Notes under the pieces: model-generated | The model's database searches: none | Told to the model about the DNA's origin: nothing | The model's input: only the letters and a program-made list of their open reading frames with translations | In this document: positions 1 to 10,778 of the stretch, piece after piece | Position numbering within the stretch: position 1 is the stretch's first letter | Layout of the letters: the number at the start of each line of letters is the position of its first letter | Assembly (NCBI RefSeq): GCF_900177805.1 | Contig: NZ_FXAX01000003.1 | Location: 124,001-188,000 of the forward strand | DNA: 64,000 bases | Direction of reading: 5' to 3' | Origin: Fibrobacter sp. UWB13 | GTDB lineage: Bacteria > Fibrobacterota > Fibrobacteria > Fibrobacterales > Fibrobacteraceae | Made by a program: the position numbers and the translations under genes

Positions 1-364
1 ACGCTTTATACTGGCGAGAGGCGTACAAGCGGAGTCCGATAACTTCACGAGCGCCTAAATGATTATCCTTGAGATTAAAGGCATGGAGATTCTTGTATTC
101 TTCCGGTTTTGCCTCACCCGAGAACCACAAGTATTCTTTCGCCGATTTTTTATGACGGAGATAGAGACGATTGGGATGCAACGGGAACACCGGTTCCTGG
201 GAAATAGCAACAGAGCTATCCAATGCGATAGCCTTATCCGTTGCATGTTCTAGAACATTACCAACCTTGAAATGACTCGGATTCAATTTAAAGTTGCGAT
301 CTTCATCTGCCATGGTTATTGCTGGCACCAGCAATAAAAGCGGAAGCAATCGGGAAATGTTCAT
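1..364 (-). CDS. Secreted hypothetical protein, N-terminal part (runs off window)
   Basis: The first 121 codons of a minus-strand gene are present and the rest lies beyond the left edge. Translation starts at the ATG ending at 364, preceded by an AGGAG ribosome binding site. The N-terminus (MNISRLLPLLLLVPAITMA, then DEDR) is a clear Sec signal peptide with a likely cleavage after TMA, so the mature protein is exported. The following roughly 100 residues have no domain I recognise. They contain many aromatic and charged residues and read like an envelope protein. It lies downstream of uvrA on the same strand, 68 bp away. Exported: fairly sure. Function: unknown. Confidence 0.75.
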   Translation of the reverse strand, partial: MNISRLLPLLLLVPAITMADEDRNFKLNPSHFKVGNVLEHATDKAIALDSSVAISQEPVFPLHPNRLYLRHKKSAKEYLWFSGEAKPEEYKNLHAFNLKDNHLGAREVIGLRLYASRQYKA

Positions 365-432
365 AAGCGCTCCTGTCTTATTAAGGCTCTTCTTCTCAAA
401 AAAAATAATTTCTTCTAATCAAATTAGTTCCA

Positions 433-3400
433 TTATTTTGTAGAATTAGCCCCCATTTCAAGCAAATAACCGCCATTCGAACCACCGACAGGACCCAATT
501 CAACTTTCCAGTCAGCCAAACGGATAATATCGGGGTGGTGTTCAATGACAATGACCGTATCGCCACGCGCCGAGAGTCTGCGCAAAAGATTCCAGAGGAT
601 TTGAATGTCCTTCAAATGGAGACCAGTTGTCGGCTCATCGAGGAGGTAAACCATTTCTGTTGCCGGACGGCGGCAGAGTTCAGCAGCAAGCTTCAAGCGC
701 TGGGATTCGCCACCCGAAAGCGTTGTGACCGGCTGACCGAGTTTCACGTACGGGAGGCCCACATCGCGGAGGCATTCGAGCTTCGGCAAAATTTTCGGCT
801 GATCCTTGAAGAACTCGCAAGCTTCTACGACACGCATATCAAGTACATCGGCAATGTTCTTGCCCTTGAACGTGACTGTAAGCGTTTCCTGATTGTAGCG
901 CTTGCCACCGCAGACTTCGCAAGTTTCCCAGATGTCCGAAAGGAAGTGCATTTCGACCGCGACTGCACCACGGCCCTCGCAAGCGGGGCAACGGCCTCGC
1001 GCAAGGTTATAGCTAAAGCGACCGTAATCGAAGCCCTTCATCTTGGACTGTTCGAGTTTGGCAAACAGTTTGCGGATATCGTCAAAGACACCCGTAAAGC
1101 TCGCCGGCGTACTGCGCGGCGTTCCCGAAATCGGACTCTGGTCGACAAGCAAAACCTCGCCGCTCTGCTTTTTGCGACCGCGAGCCTGGAACTGCTTTTT
1201 GAGAGCCGGGAAGATTTCATCTACGACAAGCGAACTCTTGCCCGAACCCGAAACGCCACAGACAACGCTCACAGCCTTCTTTGGGAATTTTACAGACAAA
1301 TTCTTAAGGTTATTCGCCTTGAGGTTCTTGAATTCGTAAAATTCAGTATCATCCGTAATCTGCACGGGCTCCAGCTGGTTTGCCACCGGCGTGGAATACG
1401 TGAGGAACTTGACGGTTTCGCTGCGCGGGAACTGTTGCAGAGCATAAGGCTTCGCAAGTTCTGCTGGAGAGCCTTCGGCTACGACTTCACCACCAAAGTC
1501 TCCCGCCCCCGGACCCATATCAATAATGTGGTCTGCGGCTTGCATCATCTTGAGATCGTGTTCCACAACCACGAGCGTATTGCCAAGGTCACGCAAGCGG
1601 TAAAGCGTGTCCAAAAGTTTTGCAGTATCGCTTTCGTGAAGGCCGACGGTCGGTTCATCAAGCACGTACAAGACGCCTTCGAGACCGCTACCAATCTGGC
1701 TTGCCAAGCGGATGCGCTGCGACTCGCCACCGCTCAAAGTATCGCCCGCACGGTCAAGGCCAATATAGCCGAGGCCCACGCTAATCAAAAAGTCCAAACG
1801 GCCAATGATTTCGCGGAGGAGCGGAGCGGCAATTGTCGTCTTGCTTTGGATGGATGCGGACGTTGCATTTTCTTCGTTTGCGAAATCGACTTTTGCAAAC
1901 CAATCGCGAGCTTCGGCAATGCTCATGTGATGCACGTCCATGATGTTCTTGCCCAAGATGCGCACCGCAAGATATTCAGGCTTCAAGCGTTCGCCGTGGC
2001 AGTCGGGGCATTCTTCGCCATCCTTGAAGTGACCAAGACCAAGGCAAGTTTCGCAAGCACCCCAATGCGTGTTGAAACTGAAATGTTTCGGGTTGAGCGC
2101 AGAATCCATGTACCAGCCACATTCCGGGCAACCCGGCTTTTCACTAGCAGAAAGGCGTTCTTCGCCATCGCAATCCACGTACAAAATGCCGTTACCATCG
2201 CGGTAGCCGCGTTCAAACGCTTCGACCAAGCGGGCACGATTTTCTTCCTTGACCACCACGGAATCCACAACAGCGAGCAACTGTTTTTCGCGAATGGGGA
2301 TTTTCGGCAGCGGAAGTTCAACGAGCTTTTTGCCGAGATAAGCCTTGCGGTAACCCTTTTCCGTGAGAATCTTGGAGAGCTTAATTTCGTCCTTGATTTC
2401 GAACGGAGCAAGAATCGTCACCATCTTGTTGAGGTCACGGTCAAACGCATGCTGCATCAAGTCGCCCGTTGCATATGAGCTGACCGGCTTTCCGCAATGG
2501 AGGCAGTGAGCCGTACCCACGCGAGCCCACAAAATGCGGAAGTAATCGTAAATTTCAGTGAGCGTTGCCACCGTACTGCGCGGACTCTTGCTTGCGCTCT
2601 TCTGGTCAATAGCAATCGCAGGGGCGAGGCCCGAAATGGAATCAATGCTACCACGGTCAGGGCGGCCCAAGAAGCGGCGAGCATATGTGCTGAGTGTTTC
2701 CACAAAGCGGCGCTGTCCTTCGCTAAAGAGCGTATGGAACGCGAGGCTCGACTTGCCCGAGCCCGAAACGCCCGTAATCACAGTGAGCTTGTGGCGCGGA
2801 ATCGTCACGTCGATGTTCTTGAGATTGTGTTTGCGCGCACCATGAACTTCGATATCGAGCGAGTAATCTTCGCCCTTTTCGTCCGTACGTTCAAAATGCT
2901 TGTTTTCGCCGTGCTTTTTCGCAAGCACCGGAGCCAAATAACGCCCCGTCTCCGACTTTTTGCACTTGGCAATTTGTTCGGGAGTTCCCGTTGCAATAAT
3001 GCGGCCGCCATTCACGCCCGCATCCGGGCCCAAATCGATAATCCAGTCCGCACACTTGATCACGTCGAGGTTGTGTTCAATCACCACGACGCTGTTGCCG
3101 AGACTGCGCAAGCGGTTCAAGCATTCCAGCAATCGGCGGATATCTTCAAAATGCAAACCGGTTGTCGGTTCATCGAGCAAGTAAAGCGTCTTGCCCGTAC
3201 CCGGACGGCGCAGTTCCGAAGCAATCTTCACGCGCTGCGCTTCACCACCGCTCAAAGTCGTCGAAGGTTGACCAAGTGTCAAATAGCCAAGGCCCACTTC
3301 GCAAAGGAGCTTGAGCGGTTCTGCAATTTTCGGAATGTCCTTGAAAAATTCAGCGGCTTCGGCAATGCTCATGTCAAGCACTTCAGAAATATTCTTGCCC

Positions 3401-5724
3401 TTGAAATAAACTTCTCTGGTCGCTTCGTTAAAGCGCTTGCCATCGCACACATCGCAAGTGACTTGTACACTCGGCAAAATGTGCATATCGATGACCTTCA
3501 CGCCAGCACCTTCGCAAGCGTCACAGCGACCACCCTTCACGTTAAAGCTAAAGCGGCTCTTCGTGTACCCGCGCACCTTACTTTCTTCCATGCCGGCAAA
3601 CAAGTCGCGGATATCGTCCCAAATTTTAGTATAAGTTGCCGGGTTACTGCGCGGAGTACGTCCAATCGGCGTCTGGTCAATTTCGATGACCTTGTCGATG
3701 TTTTCTAGACCTTCCAAATGGTCAAACTTGCCGACCGGTTCTTCGGAATTGTAGAACACACGCGCAAGTTCACGGCGCAAAATCTGGTTGATAAGCGTAC
3801 TCTTGCCCGAGCCCGAAACACCCGTCACTACAGTAAACGCGCCGCCAAGCGGAATTTCGACATCGACATTCTTGAGGTTGTTTTCGCAAGCACCGCAAAT
3901 CTTGAGCTTTGGCGTATTCTTGTCAATTCTCATGCGCTGCGACGGGATTTCAATCGCTTTGCGACCGCTCAAGTACGCGCCCGTAAGTGACGACTTGTTC
4001 TTCTCCAGTTCGTCGACCGTGCCAGCCGCCAAAATGCGACCGCCCTCGACACCCGCGCCAGGGCCCACGTCAATCACGCAGTCCGCATGACGCATCGTAT
4101 CCTCGTCGTGTTCCACGATGAGAAGGCTGTTGCCTTGGGCTCGCAAGCGCTCGAGCATCTCGAGCAACTTATCGTTGTCACGTGGGTGCAGCCCAATGCT
4201 CGGTTCATCAAGCACATAAAGCACGCCCTGCAAGCCCGCCCCCACGGCGCTTGCGAGCCTGATACGCTGCGCCTCACCGCCCGAAAGCGTCGAAGCCTTA
4301 CGACTAATGTCCAAATAGCCAAGGCCCACGGCCTTCAAAAATCCAAGGCGACCACGAATTTCCTTGAGCACTTCGCGACCGATGCGCTGTTCCTTGGGGC
4401 TCAACTTGAGCTTGTCAAAAAACTCGACAGACTTTTCGACGGACCATTCCGTCATCTCGCAAATGTTATGACCGTGGAAATCGACAGCCGCCGCAATGCG
4501 GTTGATTCGCGTTCCGTGACATTCCGGACAAACACCGATCTGCATGTACTTTCGGAAGTGGTAAATATGCCACATATCCCAAAGTTCCTGCATAATCGTC
4601 ACCACGCCGCGTTCGCTCCCGCTCGGAGTCCCGTACAGCACGGCATCCTGTTGCGCCTTCTTGAGTTTGTTCCACGGCGTATCAAGCGAAAAATGCATTT
4701 CGTTTGCAACCGTGCGCAAATTGCGCCAGCCAAAATCGCTAAAGATGATGCAGCCGTCATCCTTCTTTTGCGGGGCAAGGCAGCCCTCTTTCAACGACAA
4801 ATTCGGATTCGGGACAATCAAGTTAATGTCAAATTCGCAGCTTTCGCCAAGACCCTTGCATGCGGGGCATTGACCCTTCGGATCGTTAAAGCTAAAGAAT
4901 CGCGGTTCAAGTTCCGGAATAGAAATTCCGCACTTCGGGCAAGCGAGCTGCGTACCCTGCAAGCGGTATTCTTCCTTCGCGGCACCATCCGCGCCCGCCT
5001 CTTGCGATGTCAGCAAGAACGACACGAGCTTTCCGTCCGTGAGCTTGAGCGCACCTTCAATGGCCTCGCGCAAACGGCTCATGTTCTTGCGTTCGAGCGT
5101 CAAGCGGTCAATCACCACTTCAATCGTGTGCTTCTCGTAACGCACCAACAGTGGCACTTCTTCGAGCCTGTAAATCGTCCCATCCACGCGCACGCGGACA
5201 AATCCATTTTCCTTGAGCTCCGCGAGTTCCTTGCGGTATTCACCCTTGCGCTCCTGCACAATCGGCGCCATCACCAAAATCTTTTTGTTCTCGTCGCTAG
5301 CGTACAAATTATCGACAATCTGATCCACCGACTGCGCCTGAATCACTTTGCCGCACTTGGGGCAATGCGGAACGCCAAGGCGCGCAAACATCAAACGGTA
5401 ATGGTCCAAAATTTCGACCACCGTACCCACCGTACTGCGCGGGTTACGGTTCACCGTCTTTTGGTCAATCGAAATCGTCGGCGAAATTCCGCGAACACTT
5501 TCCACATCCGGGTGCTTCATACGCCCGATGAACTGGCGTGCATACGCCGAAAGCGACTCCACAAAACGGCGCTGCCCTTCCTGGAACACCGTATCAAAAG
5601 CAAGGCTCGACTTGCCCGAGCCCGAAACGCCTGTGACCACGACAATCGAGTCGCGGGGAATCGTCAAATCAACATGGCGGAGGTTGTGTTCATGCGCATC
5701 ACGGATTTCAATAGATTTCGTCAT
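433..5724 (-). CDS. uvrA: UvrA excinuclease subunit A, tandem-fused double-length form
   Basis: This is the damage-recognition ATPase of nucleotide excision repair, working with UvrB and UvrC. At 1763 aa it is nearly twice the usual 940 aa, because two complete UvrA units are joined head to tail with the second starting near residue 960. Four Walker A motifs (GVSGSGKS) lie near residues 35, 638, 986 and 1495. Four ABC signatures of the type LSGGE[A/S]QR are present. CxxC zinc-finger pairs (CPKC, CPAC, CDAC/CDVC, CLHC, CPEC, CEVC) recur in both halves. Normal UvrA acts as a homodimer, so the fusion may be a covalent dimer; chlamydial UvrA is also double-length. The second half is more diverged. 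No frameshift is seen. Confidence 0.96.
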   Translation of the reverse strand: MTKSIEIRDAHEHNLRHVDLTIPRDSIVVVTGVSGSGKSSLAFDTVFQEGQRRFVESLSAYARQFIGRMKHPDVESVRGISPTISIDQKTVNRNPRSTVGTVVEILDHYRLMFARLGVPHCPKCGKVIQAQSVDQIVDNLYASDENKKILVMAPIVQERKGEYRKELAELKENGFVRVRVDGTIYRLEEVPLLVRYEKHTIEVVIDRLTLERKNMSRLREAIEGALKLTDGKLVSFLLTSQEAGADGAAKEEYRLQGTQLACPKCGISIPELEPRFFSFNDPKGQCPACKGLGESCEFDINLIVPNPNLSLKEGCLAPQKKDDGCIIFSDFGWRNLRTVANEMHFSLDTPWNKLKKAQQDAVLYGTPSGSERGVVTIMQELWDMWHIYHFRKYMQIGVCPECHGTRINRIAAAVDFHGHNICEMTEWSVEKSVEFFDKLKLSPKEQRIGREVLKEIRGRLGFLKAVGLGYLDISRKASTLSGGEAQRIRLASAVGAGLQGVLYVLDEPSIGLHPRDNDKLLEMLERLRAQGNSLLIVEHDEDTMRHADCVIDVGPGAGVEGGRILAAGTVDELEKNKSSLTGAYLSGRKAIEIPSQRMRIDKNTPKLKICGACENNLKNVDVEIPLGGAFTVVTGVSGSGKSTLINQILRRELARVFYNSEEPVGKFDHLEGLENIDKVIEIDQTPIGRTPRSNPATYTKIWDDIRDLFAGMEESKVRGYTKSRFSFNVKGGRCDACEGAGVKVIDMHILPSVQVTCDVCDGKRFNEATREVYFKGKNISEVLDMSIAEAAEFFKDIPKIAEPLKLLCEVGLGYLTLGQPSTTLSGGEAQRVKIASELRRPGTGKTLYLLDEPTTGLHFEDIRRLLECLNRLRSLGNSVVVIEHNLDVIKCADWIIDLGPDAGVNGGRIIATGTPEQIAKCKKSETGRYLAPVLAKKHGENKHFERTDEKGEDYSLDIEVHGARKHNLKNIDVTIPRHKLTVITGVSGSGKSSLAFHTLFSEGQRRFVETLSTYARRFLGRPDRGSIDSISGLAPAIAIDQKSASKSPRSTVATLTEIYDYFRILWARVGTAHCLHCGKPVSSYATGDLMQHAFDRDLNKMVTILAPFEIKDEIKLSKILTEKGYRKAYLGKKLVELPLPKIPIREKQLLAVVDSVVVKEENRARLVEAFERGYRDGNGILYVDCDGEERLSASEKPGCPECGWYMDSALNPKHFSFNTHWGACETCLGLGHFKDGEECPDCHGERLKPEYLAVRILGKNIMDVHHMSIAEARDWFAKVDFANEENATSASIQSKTTIAAPLLREIIGRLDFLISVGLGYIGLDRAGDTLSGGESQRIRLASQIGSGLEGVLYVLDEPTVGLHESDTAKLLDTLYRLRDLGNTLVVVEHDLKMMQAADHIIDMGPGAGDFGGEVVAEGSPAELAKPYALQQFPRSETVKFLTYSTPVANQLEPVQITDDTEFYEFKNLKANNLKNLSVKFPKKAVSVVCGVSGSGKSSLVVDEIFPALKKQFQARGRKKQSGEVLLVDQSPISGTPRSTPASFTGVFDDIRKLFAKLEQSKMKGFDYGRFSYNLARGRCPACEGRGAVAVEMHFLSDIWETCEVCGGKRYNQETLTVTFKGKNIADVLDMRVVEACEFFKDQPKILPKLECLRDVGLPYVKLGQPVTTLSGGESQRLKLAAELCRRPATEMVYLLDEPTTGLHLKDIQILWNLLRRLSARGDTVIVIEHHPDIIRLADWKVELGPVGGSNGGYLLEMGANSTK

Positions 5725-5789
5725 GGACGCAAATATAGAAAAAGAGGCCCCAAATGTCTAAAAATTAGTGAACATTTGAACAGAAATTA

Positions 5790-5822
5790 GATAGAAATAG
5801 CCACGATTTCTCGTGGCTATTC
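5790..5822 (-). terminator. Rho-independent terminator after the 5.9-7.7 kb lipoprotein gene
   Basis: An 11-bp inverted repeat (AATAGCCACGA / TCGTGGCTATT) with a 3-nt loop is followed on the minus strand by a T-rich stretch. It lies just downstream of the lipoprotein stop codon and upstream of uvrA. Confidence 0.75.
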
Positions 5823-5854
5823 TTTCCTCCTAACAATACAACTCTCAGACTTCT

Positions 5855-7714
5855 TTACTTACCGCATTGGTCGTAAGACCCGAACTTATCGACAACAAAT
5901 TCGCCATCCACAGGGAACTGAAGACGAACCGACGTAATTTTTCCGATGGCATCTTCAATCTTTTCACTAGATTCCTCGTCGACATTCTTGAAAGCCTTCC
6001 AAGAAACCTTGCCCCACGTCATGTCGTCGGAATATTCAACTTCAGCATACCAGTATTTATTTGCAGAAGCATCAGTAACGAGCGCGATTCTAACAAAGCT
6101 GTCAGTACTATAATGAATGCAGAAGCCATCCCACGCACTGATGTCAGCGGTTTCTTGTTTCGAACTGACCGTATTAAAGCCAATCGTTGCAACCTTATCC
6201 AAATCATAGATACCGTCATCCGACTTCACGTATCCCGTAAACTTGTGATACTTGCTTACCAAGGATTCAGTGACATAGCCATCATCATCAGCTTCGACAT
6301 CATCGGGGAAGCCGAAACTATACGTATCCATTTCATCTGGAGAATTCGTCCAAACGCCGCCAGCTGCTGCACCAGAGATGCCGAGATCCACGTGGTCACC
6401 ATCTTTAGAGCCATCCCACAAGAAGCTCTTTCCAGACTTGTAGCTAGAAGATTCCGTAGGCTTCACTTCCTTGAATTCGCCAGATTCCTTGACAGAAAGA
6501 TTTTCCGGCACCAAGGCGCTAATACGTCTGATTCCGACCATCGTTCCGGCCTTGTTTTCCTTTGCGAACTTGAAGCGAATCTTTGCCAGATGCTTAAGAA
6601 TATCGCTATCGGAACCCTGCAGGGCATCGGCAAATACCACACAGTTCTTTTCCATATCGTTGTTCTTGGTAAAAGTCATTGTCTTGCTCTTCTTTTCAAG
6701 GGTGCCCGCCGAGGAATCCCCAGGAACAAGTTCCATTACAATATCCATTTGCGATTCATATTCCAAGCACATGCCCTTCCACAAACCAGACACGTCTGCC
6801 GTATAAATGAAATCCTTGTTCTTTTTAGTGGTTTTCCCTGCAACAAGGAATTCAAAACCGACATCCGGATTGGAGTTAACATCATTAAAGATAACATGGC
6901 CATAATAACCTTCATGACTTTCAATTCTTTTGTCCAGCTCCGTATAATCTTCGGGAAAGACGCCGAATTCGGGGAGATCATACATCCATTCATAATAGGC
7001 ATGGGAAGAATCTTCAAAGAAAGTCATCGTACCAGAAGTTCCTTCATCGCCTTTAGCATAACCTGTCTTTACGCGAGCGCCGTCTGATTTACCAATCCAC
7101 AAATCCGAGCGAACATAAGGAGACAGACGTTGAATGCTAAATTCACCCGTTGAACCCGACTCGCCCACAAAAACGATTTGCACAGAACGCACCTTCTTGA
7201 CAACATCGGAACCATCCGTTTTATCCGATTTTTTCATCTTGAAATCTTCCCAAGATGCGCAATGGCTTTCGGATCCGGAATCCTTCATATTCAGACTGAC
7301 GAAAGGCACATCCTTATCCACAGAAGAACTTGCGTAGTCAGCCGTATCGAGGCGGACCTCCACGGTAAAGTCAGACTTGTACGAGACGCACAAACCATCG
7401 CTCCCCTGAGAAAGATCGGTCGGAGAACCATCCTCGTTGGAAACGTCATAGGCGATACCGGCACGTGCAAGGTCATCACCGGACTTTTTCAGCGAAACAC
7501 GACCGAGCAAAGCGCTCTTGCCATTTTCCAGCTTAATGTCCGATCCCTTCATGACGTTCCAATCCTTAAGATTGGCGGATTCATTCCAGAATGCGTTTTT
7601 TTCTTCGGTAGTTCCAAAATTTTTGGAAACCCCGGATTCGTCTGAACACGCCGTTAATGCAAGGGCCCCTAACAACCCCAAACACAAAACGTTAGTTCCA
7701 ATGTATTTATTCAT
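5855..7714 (-). CDS. Modular surface lipoprotein paired with a TIGR02147 regulator
   Basis: A lipoprotein of 619 aa with a signal peptide and lipobox LALTAC near residue 20, so probably lipid-anchored in the envelope. The body holds about three copies of a roughly 190-residue module, near residues 20-210, 215-420 and 435-619. Each has a block like DxSxWxGxCxxYxS and ends with a SxRLQFxxxGxFxxxxxSxY-type strand. The pattern resembles galactose-binding-like beta-sandwich domains (CBM11/CIA30 type); this is inference from motif shape only. The start chosen is the ATG at 7714, just after the regulator stop and behind GAGGG. An in-frame ATG at 7726 would overlap the regulator. Five paralogues lie at 44-55 kb. 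Confidence 0.8.
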   Translation of the reverse strand: MNKYIGTNVLCLGLLGALALTACSDESGVSKNFGTTEEKNAFWNESANLKDWNVMKGSDIKLENGKSALLGRVSLKKSGDDLARAGIAYDVSNEDGSPTDLSQGSDGLCVSYKSDFTVEVRLDTADYASSSVDKDVPFVSLNMKDSGSESHCASWEDFKMKKSDKTDGSDVVKKVRSVQIVFVGESGSTGEFSIQRLSPYVRSDLWIGKSDGARVKTGYAKGDEGTSGTMTFFEDSSHAYYEWMYDLPEFGVFPEDYTELDKRIESHEGYYGHVIFNDVNSNPDVGFEFLVAGKTTKKNKDFIYTADVSGLWKGMCLEYESQMDIVMELVPGDSSAGTLEKKSKTMTFTKNNDMEKNCVVFADALQGSDSDILKHLAKIRFKFAKENKAGTMVGIRRISALVPENLSVKESGEFKEVKPTESSSYKSGKSFLWDGSKDGDHVDLGISGAAAGGVWTNSPDEMDTYSFGFPDDVEADDDGYVTESLVSKYHKFTGYVKSDDGIYDLDKVATIGFNTVSSKQETADISAWDGFCIHYSTDSFVRIALVTDASANKYWYAEVEYSDDMTWGKVSWKAFKNVDEESSEKIEDAIGKITSVRLQFPVDGEFVVDKFGSYDQCGK

Positions 7715-7715
7715 A

Positions 7716-8549
7716 TCAGCCCTCATTATTTTTATGTGTATTTTTAGACAAAGGGAACATCTGCAAGTTCAATCGATAAACTTGACACGGTTCCTTACTC
7801 ATGTTGGCAATCGCCACAATCTTTCTGCGACAGGAATCCAGTTCCCGCACAATCTGTTCGTAAGTTTCTCGGTCAATCCCCATGGTCACACCGGAAACAT
7901 CACGCTCATGAATATCATACTCGTCAATAGCCTTCTGCGCAAAGCCAGCCATTTCACGGTGCATGGAGCGAACCACCAAAGGCATCACTTCGGAATTGCC
8001 GACCAAAGCCTTATCCGTCTGCACATAGACATTTTTGGACTTGCGCTGCAAAATCCCAACACTGACCATAAAGTCCAAGGATTTACGCACTTCATCCGCA
8101 GTGATCGGCTGCCAGCACATTTCGGCAACATCTTCGGGAGTTGCCCCCGGCATCATCGCCACCAGTTCGCGCAAAACAGGATTTTTCCAAGACTCAAAAT
8201 AAGTGAAGGCATCTCCATCAACTACACGAATCTTGTTTGCTTCCGCAATATCCTTCATGCTCGCAAAGGCGTTCTTTTTCGTTTCGTCATCCTTCGCCTG
8301 GTTATAGCGCACCAAACTGCGGAAATAGGCATACTCGAAGCCGCCCAGGTTCATGGCAGATGCCACCCTTTCAATACCTAGTTCGCTAAGGCTACTTTTC
8401 CCTTCGCACACCAACTTCAGGTAAGTCGGCGATGTGAAGCCAGCCAGACGAGCGAACTCACGCCACGTAAACGAGCAAGTCCTCTTACGTTCATCGTAAA
8501 AATCCTGCATGCAGCAGCGATAGTCACGATATTCTGTTACCGGTTTCAT
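7716..8549 (-). CDS. TIGR02147 family protein, putative transcription regulator
   Basis: A 277-aa member of the TIGR02147 family, expanded in Fibrobacter succinogenes and also known from Bdellovibrio-type genomes. Residues about 25-68 (SFTWREFARLAGFTSPTYLK onward) look like a Cro/CI-type helix-turn-helix. The remainder is a helical DUF4423-like domain containing the conserved stretch VSGVTMGIDRETYEQIVREL. It has no signal peptide or membrane segment, so it is cytoplasmic. The lipoprotein gene follows after one base. A promoter with an inverted ATGATAC repeat lies upstream, suggesting autoregulation. Two close paralogues at 52.3 and 54.6 kb have the same arrangement. Family: sure. DNA-binding role: inference. 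Confidence 0.88.
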   Translation of the reverse strand: MKPVTEYRDYRCCMQDFYDERKRTCSFTWREFARLAGFTSPTYLKLVCEGKSSLSELGIERVASAMNLGGFEYAYFRSLVRYNQAKDDETKKNAFASMKDIAEANKIRVVDGDAFTYFESWKNPVLRELVAMMPGATPEDVAEMCWQPITADEVRKSLDFMVSVGILQRKSKNVYVQTDKALVGNSEVMPLVVRSMHREMAGFAQKAIDEYDIHERDVSGVTMGIDRETYEQIVRELDSCRRKIVAIANMSKEPCQVYRLNLQMFPLSKNTHKNNEG

Positions 8550-8587
8550 AAGATCTCCCTATACGAATCATTTCCCTTCATGACTTT

Positions 8588-8634
8588 AATATAACATTTT
8601 TTGTATCATTAGACAAGTTTTAAATGATACAAAA
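8588..8634 (-). promoter_or_regulatory. Promoter with palindromic operator upstream of TIGR02147 gene
   Basis: On the minus strand a sigma-70-like promoter reads TTGTCT (8616-8611), 17-nt spacer, TATATT (8593-8588). A perfect 9-bp inverted repeat, TGTATCATT at 8602-8610 and AATGATACA at 8623-8631, extends to 12 bp with flanking T and A. One arm lies in the -35/-10 spacer and the other just upstream of -35, as expected for an autoregulator. Similar sites precede the paralogues at 53.1 and 55.5 kb. Confidence 0.65.
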
Positions 8635-8729
8635 TTAAAAAAATTGATTTTTTTTACAAAAAGGACTTGACTGAATCAAAACAAGTTTTTAAATATGGTC
8701 TACCGATTGAGAAATCAGTCGAACCACTT

Positions 8730-8805
8730 GGGGTGGTAGCTCAATTTTGGTTAGAGCACCGGCCTGTCACGCCGGAGGTTGCGAGTTCAAGCCTCGTCTA
8801 TCCCG
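8730..8805 (+). tRNA. tRNA-Asp (GTC)
   Basis: A complete cloverleaf is visible: acceptor GGGGTGG pairing with CTATCCC, D-arm, anticodon stem CCGGC/GCCGG around anticodon GTC at 8766-8768, and T-arm GCGAG TTCAAGC CTCGT with discriminator G. The CCA end is not encoded. A terminator follows within a few bases. Confidence 0.96.
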
Positions 8806-8807
8806 CG

Positions 8808-8841
8808 AAAAAGACTTCTCGAAAGAGAGGTCTTTTCGTTT
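8808..8841 (+). terminator. Terminator after tRNA-Asp
   Basis: A 12-bp stem (AAAAGACTTCTC / GAGAGGTCTTTT, one G-U type mismatch) with a GAAA loop is followed by CGTTTTTT, directly after the tRNA. Confidence 0.85.
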
Positions 8842-8963
8842 TTTGACGCTTTTTGCCGTTTTCGTCCTCCAAAAGCCATTTTAAACTATAGTCGCAATTG
8901 GAAGAACGCATTTTTCCTCCTTCTCCAAAAAATGTTTATATTAAAAATTAAGAAGGAGTTTTT

Positions 8964-10688
8964 ATGAAGAATATTCATAAATATATACTCATCGCCATTA
9001 TTTGCGGGCTTATATTCTTTGTTCTCGGATTTCCCTGCCGAGAACTTTTCAAGATTTCCGACACAACTGAAGTCCGCATTGTGGCAGCGCTCCCCTTATT
9101 GTTCGGTATTTCCTTTGGATTTGCAGGCGTCCTCGGCTGCGCGATTGCAAACCTCATCGCCGACATCATGTCAGGCTATGACGCGATTATCTTCATCCCA
9201 GGATTTTTCGTCCAGATTATTTACGGTTACGTCCCCGCCGTGATTTGGAACAGGCTCCGCAAAAACGACAAGAACAAGTTCAAGCTCGACAAGGTTTACA
9301 AGAATGTGCAATACATGCTCATCGTCATCCTAGATTCACTTGCGGCAGCGTTCATGGTCGTAAGCGTCATCAAACTAAAATTTGACGAACACTATTTTTC
9401 GATGCTCTCGGCAAACATTTTCTTCAATCAATTTATCACAATGGTGATTATAGGGTTTCCGTATCTAATCTGCGCCTCGCTCATTTGCCAGAACAACATA
9501 CGCAGAAAGCAGAAAAAAAATGCTAAGTTCATCTTTTCATTCTCGCTCAACGAAAAATTCATCTTGTTTTTTCTAGTCACGAGTATCGTTATTTCCGTAG
9601 CGATCGGTATTACAAGCTACCCAAGCATTGCGCTTAAATACGGCGAGAACAACCTTAACCTCTGGAACTACGTTTACTTTTACATCGGCGCCATACTGAA
9701 CATCGCCATCTGGGTTTCACTCGGGTTCCTCTACTACATGGAACGCACCGTCACAAAGCCTATCGAAAGCATGAGCGAAATCGCAAAGACTTTTGGGCAG
9801 AACAAAGATATTTACGAAAGAATCCATAAGACTCTGAAAAAATGCCAAAAATACGTCTACTTTACCTCCGAAGTCGGCAAGCTCGCCCGCTCGTACCAGG
9901 AAATGGCAACGGAACTGGACGATTACGTGAAGCACTTGACCGAGGCAACAGCCAAGCAACAGAAAGTCCATACGGAGCTTTCCATTGCAACGACAATCCA
10001 GCGCGCATCGCTATCAAAGCCCGTTAATGTTGAAGGTTTTGACAATTACGCTATGATGCGCCCCGCGCTTGAAGTTGGCGGCGACTTTTACGACAACCTC
10101 ATGATAGACGACGACCACCTCGCCCTTGTGATCGCTGACGTTTCAGGCAAAGGCGTCCCAGCAGCACTCTTTATGATGGTCTCCAAGATCGTGTTGAGAC
10201 ACAACTTGCAACACGGACTCTCGCCCGCCGAAGCCCTCAACCGCGCAAACGATGAACTCGCCGAACACAACGTTCACGACATGTTTGTCACATGCCTTTG
10301 CGGTGTGCTGAATATCAAGACGGGGCACCTCGTCTATGCCAATGCAGGTCACGAAAAACCGTTCATCAAGCATGAGAACGGAGAATTCGAGGTCGCCACC
10401 CTCAAAAGCGGTTTTGTCCTCGCCGGCATGGAAGGCTACAGGTACAAGGAATTCGAAGTGCAGCTCAAGCCGGGCGATACGATTTTCACCTATACCGACG
10501 GCGTTCCCGAAGCCACAAACGAAAAGGACGAAGAATTCGGCATGGAACGTTTGCAGAAAATTTTGAACGAATCCAAAGACGATTCTATCCGCCTCCTGTG
10601 CCGCAAAGTCCGCATGGCAGTCAAGGAATTTGCAGGGAACGCCCCGCAATTCGACGACATCACGATGCTAGCGTTCAAGATGAAATAG
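8964..10688 (+). CDS. Membrane-bound SpoIIE-type (PP2C) serine/threonine phosphatase
   Basis: A 574-aa signalling protein. The first 250 or so residues contain about seven hydrophobic helices, in two blocks resembling an ECF S-component or LytS-like sensor membrane domain. A HAMP-like linker and a coiled coil follow (about 265-345). The C-terminal 230 residues form a SpoIIE/PP2C phosphatase: GGDFYD and IADVSGKGVPAALFM carry the metal-binding aspartates, AGHEKP is the central motif and DDITMLAFK closes the domain. Such proteins usually dephosphorylate anti-anti-sigma factors; none is adjacent here, so the partner is unknown. The start follows an AAGGAG site. The gene stands alone between tRNA-Asp and the barrel gene. 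Confidence 0.88.
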   Translation: MKNIHKYILIAIICGLIFFVLGFPCRELFKISDTTEVRIVAALPLLFGISFGFAGVLGCAIANLIADIMSGYDAIIFIPGFFVQIIYGYVPAVIWNRLRKNDKNKFKLDKVYKNVQYMLIVILDSLAAAFMVVSVIKLKFDEHYFSMLSANIFFNQFITMVIIGFPYLICASLICQNNIRRKQKKNAKFIFSFSLNEKFILFFLVTSIVISVAIGITSYPSIALKYGENNLNLWNYVYFYIGAILNIAIWVSLGFLYYMERTVTKPIESMSEIAKTFGQNKDIYERIHKTLKKCQKYVYFTSEVGKLARSYQEMATELDDYVKHLTEATAKQQKVHTELSIATTIQRASLSKPVNVEGFDNYAMMRPALEVGGDFYDNLMIDDDHLALVIADVSGKGVPAALFMMVSKIVLRHNLQHGLSPAEALNRANDELAEHNVHDMFVTCLCGVLNIKTGHLVYANAGHEKPFIKHENGEFEVATLKSGFVLAGMEGYRYKEFEVQLKPGDTIFTYTDGVPEATNEKDEEFGMERLQKILNESKDDSIRLLCRKVRMAVKEFAGNAPQFDDITMLAFKMK

Positions 10689-10728
10689 ATTACGCTATTC
10701 CAATTTAGACCAAGACTTTATTATTTAT

Positions 10729-10757
10729 TTGACACATTTTAAGTTATTTTCTTATTA
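10729..10757 (+). promoter_or_regulatory. Sigma-70-like promoter of the 10.8 kb outer-membrane gene
   Basis: TTGACA at 10729-10734, a 17-nt spacer and TTATTA at 10752-10757 lie 20-50 bp before a start codon with an AAGGAG ribosome binding site. The -35 box matches the consensus exactly. Confidence 0.65.
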
Positions 10758-10778
10758 CAAGACAAGGAGAAAATAACT

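Noticed and set aside
535-5790. Long plus-strand open frames of 647, 403 and 567 codons opposite uvrA
   Set aside because: They lack ribosome binding sites and recognisable domains, and are His/Arg/Leu-rich mirror images of the strongly supported uvrA frame.
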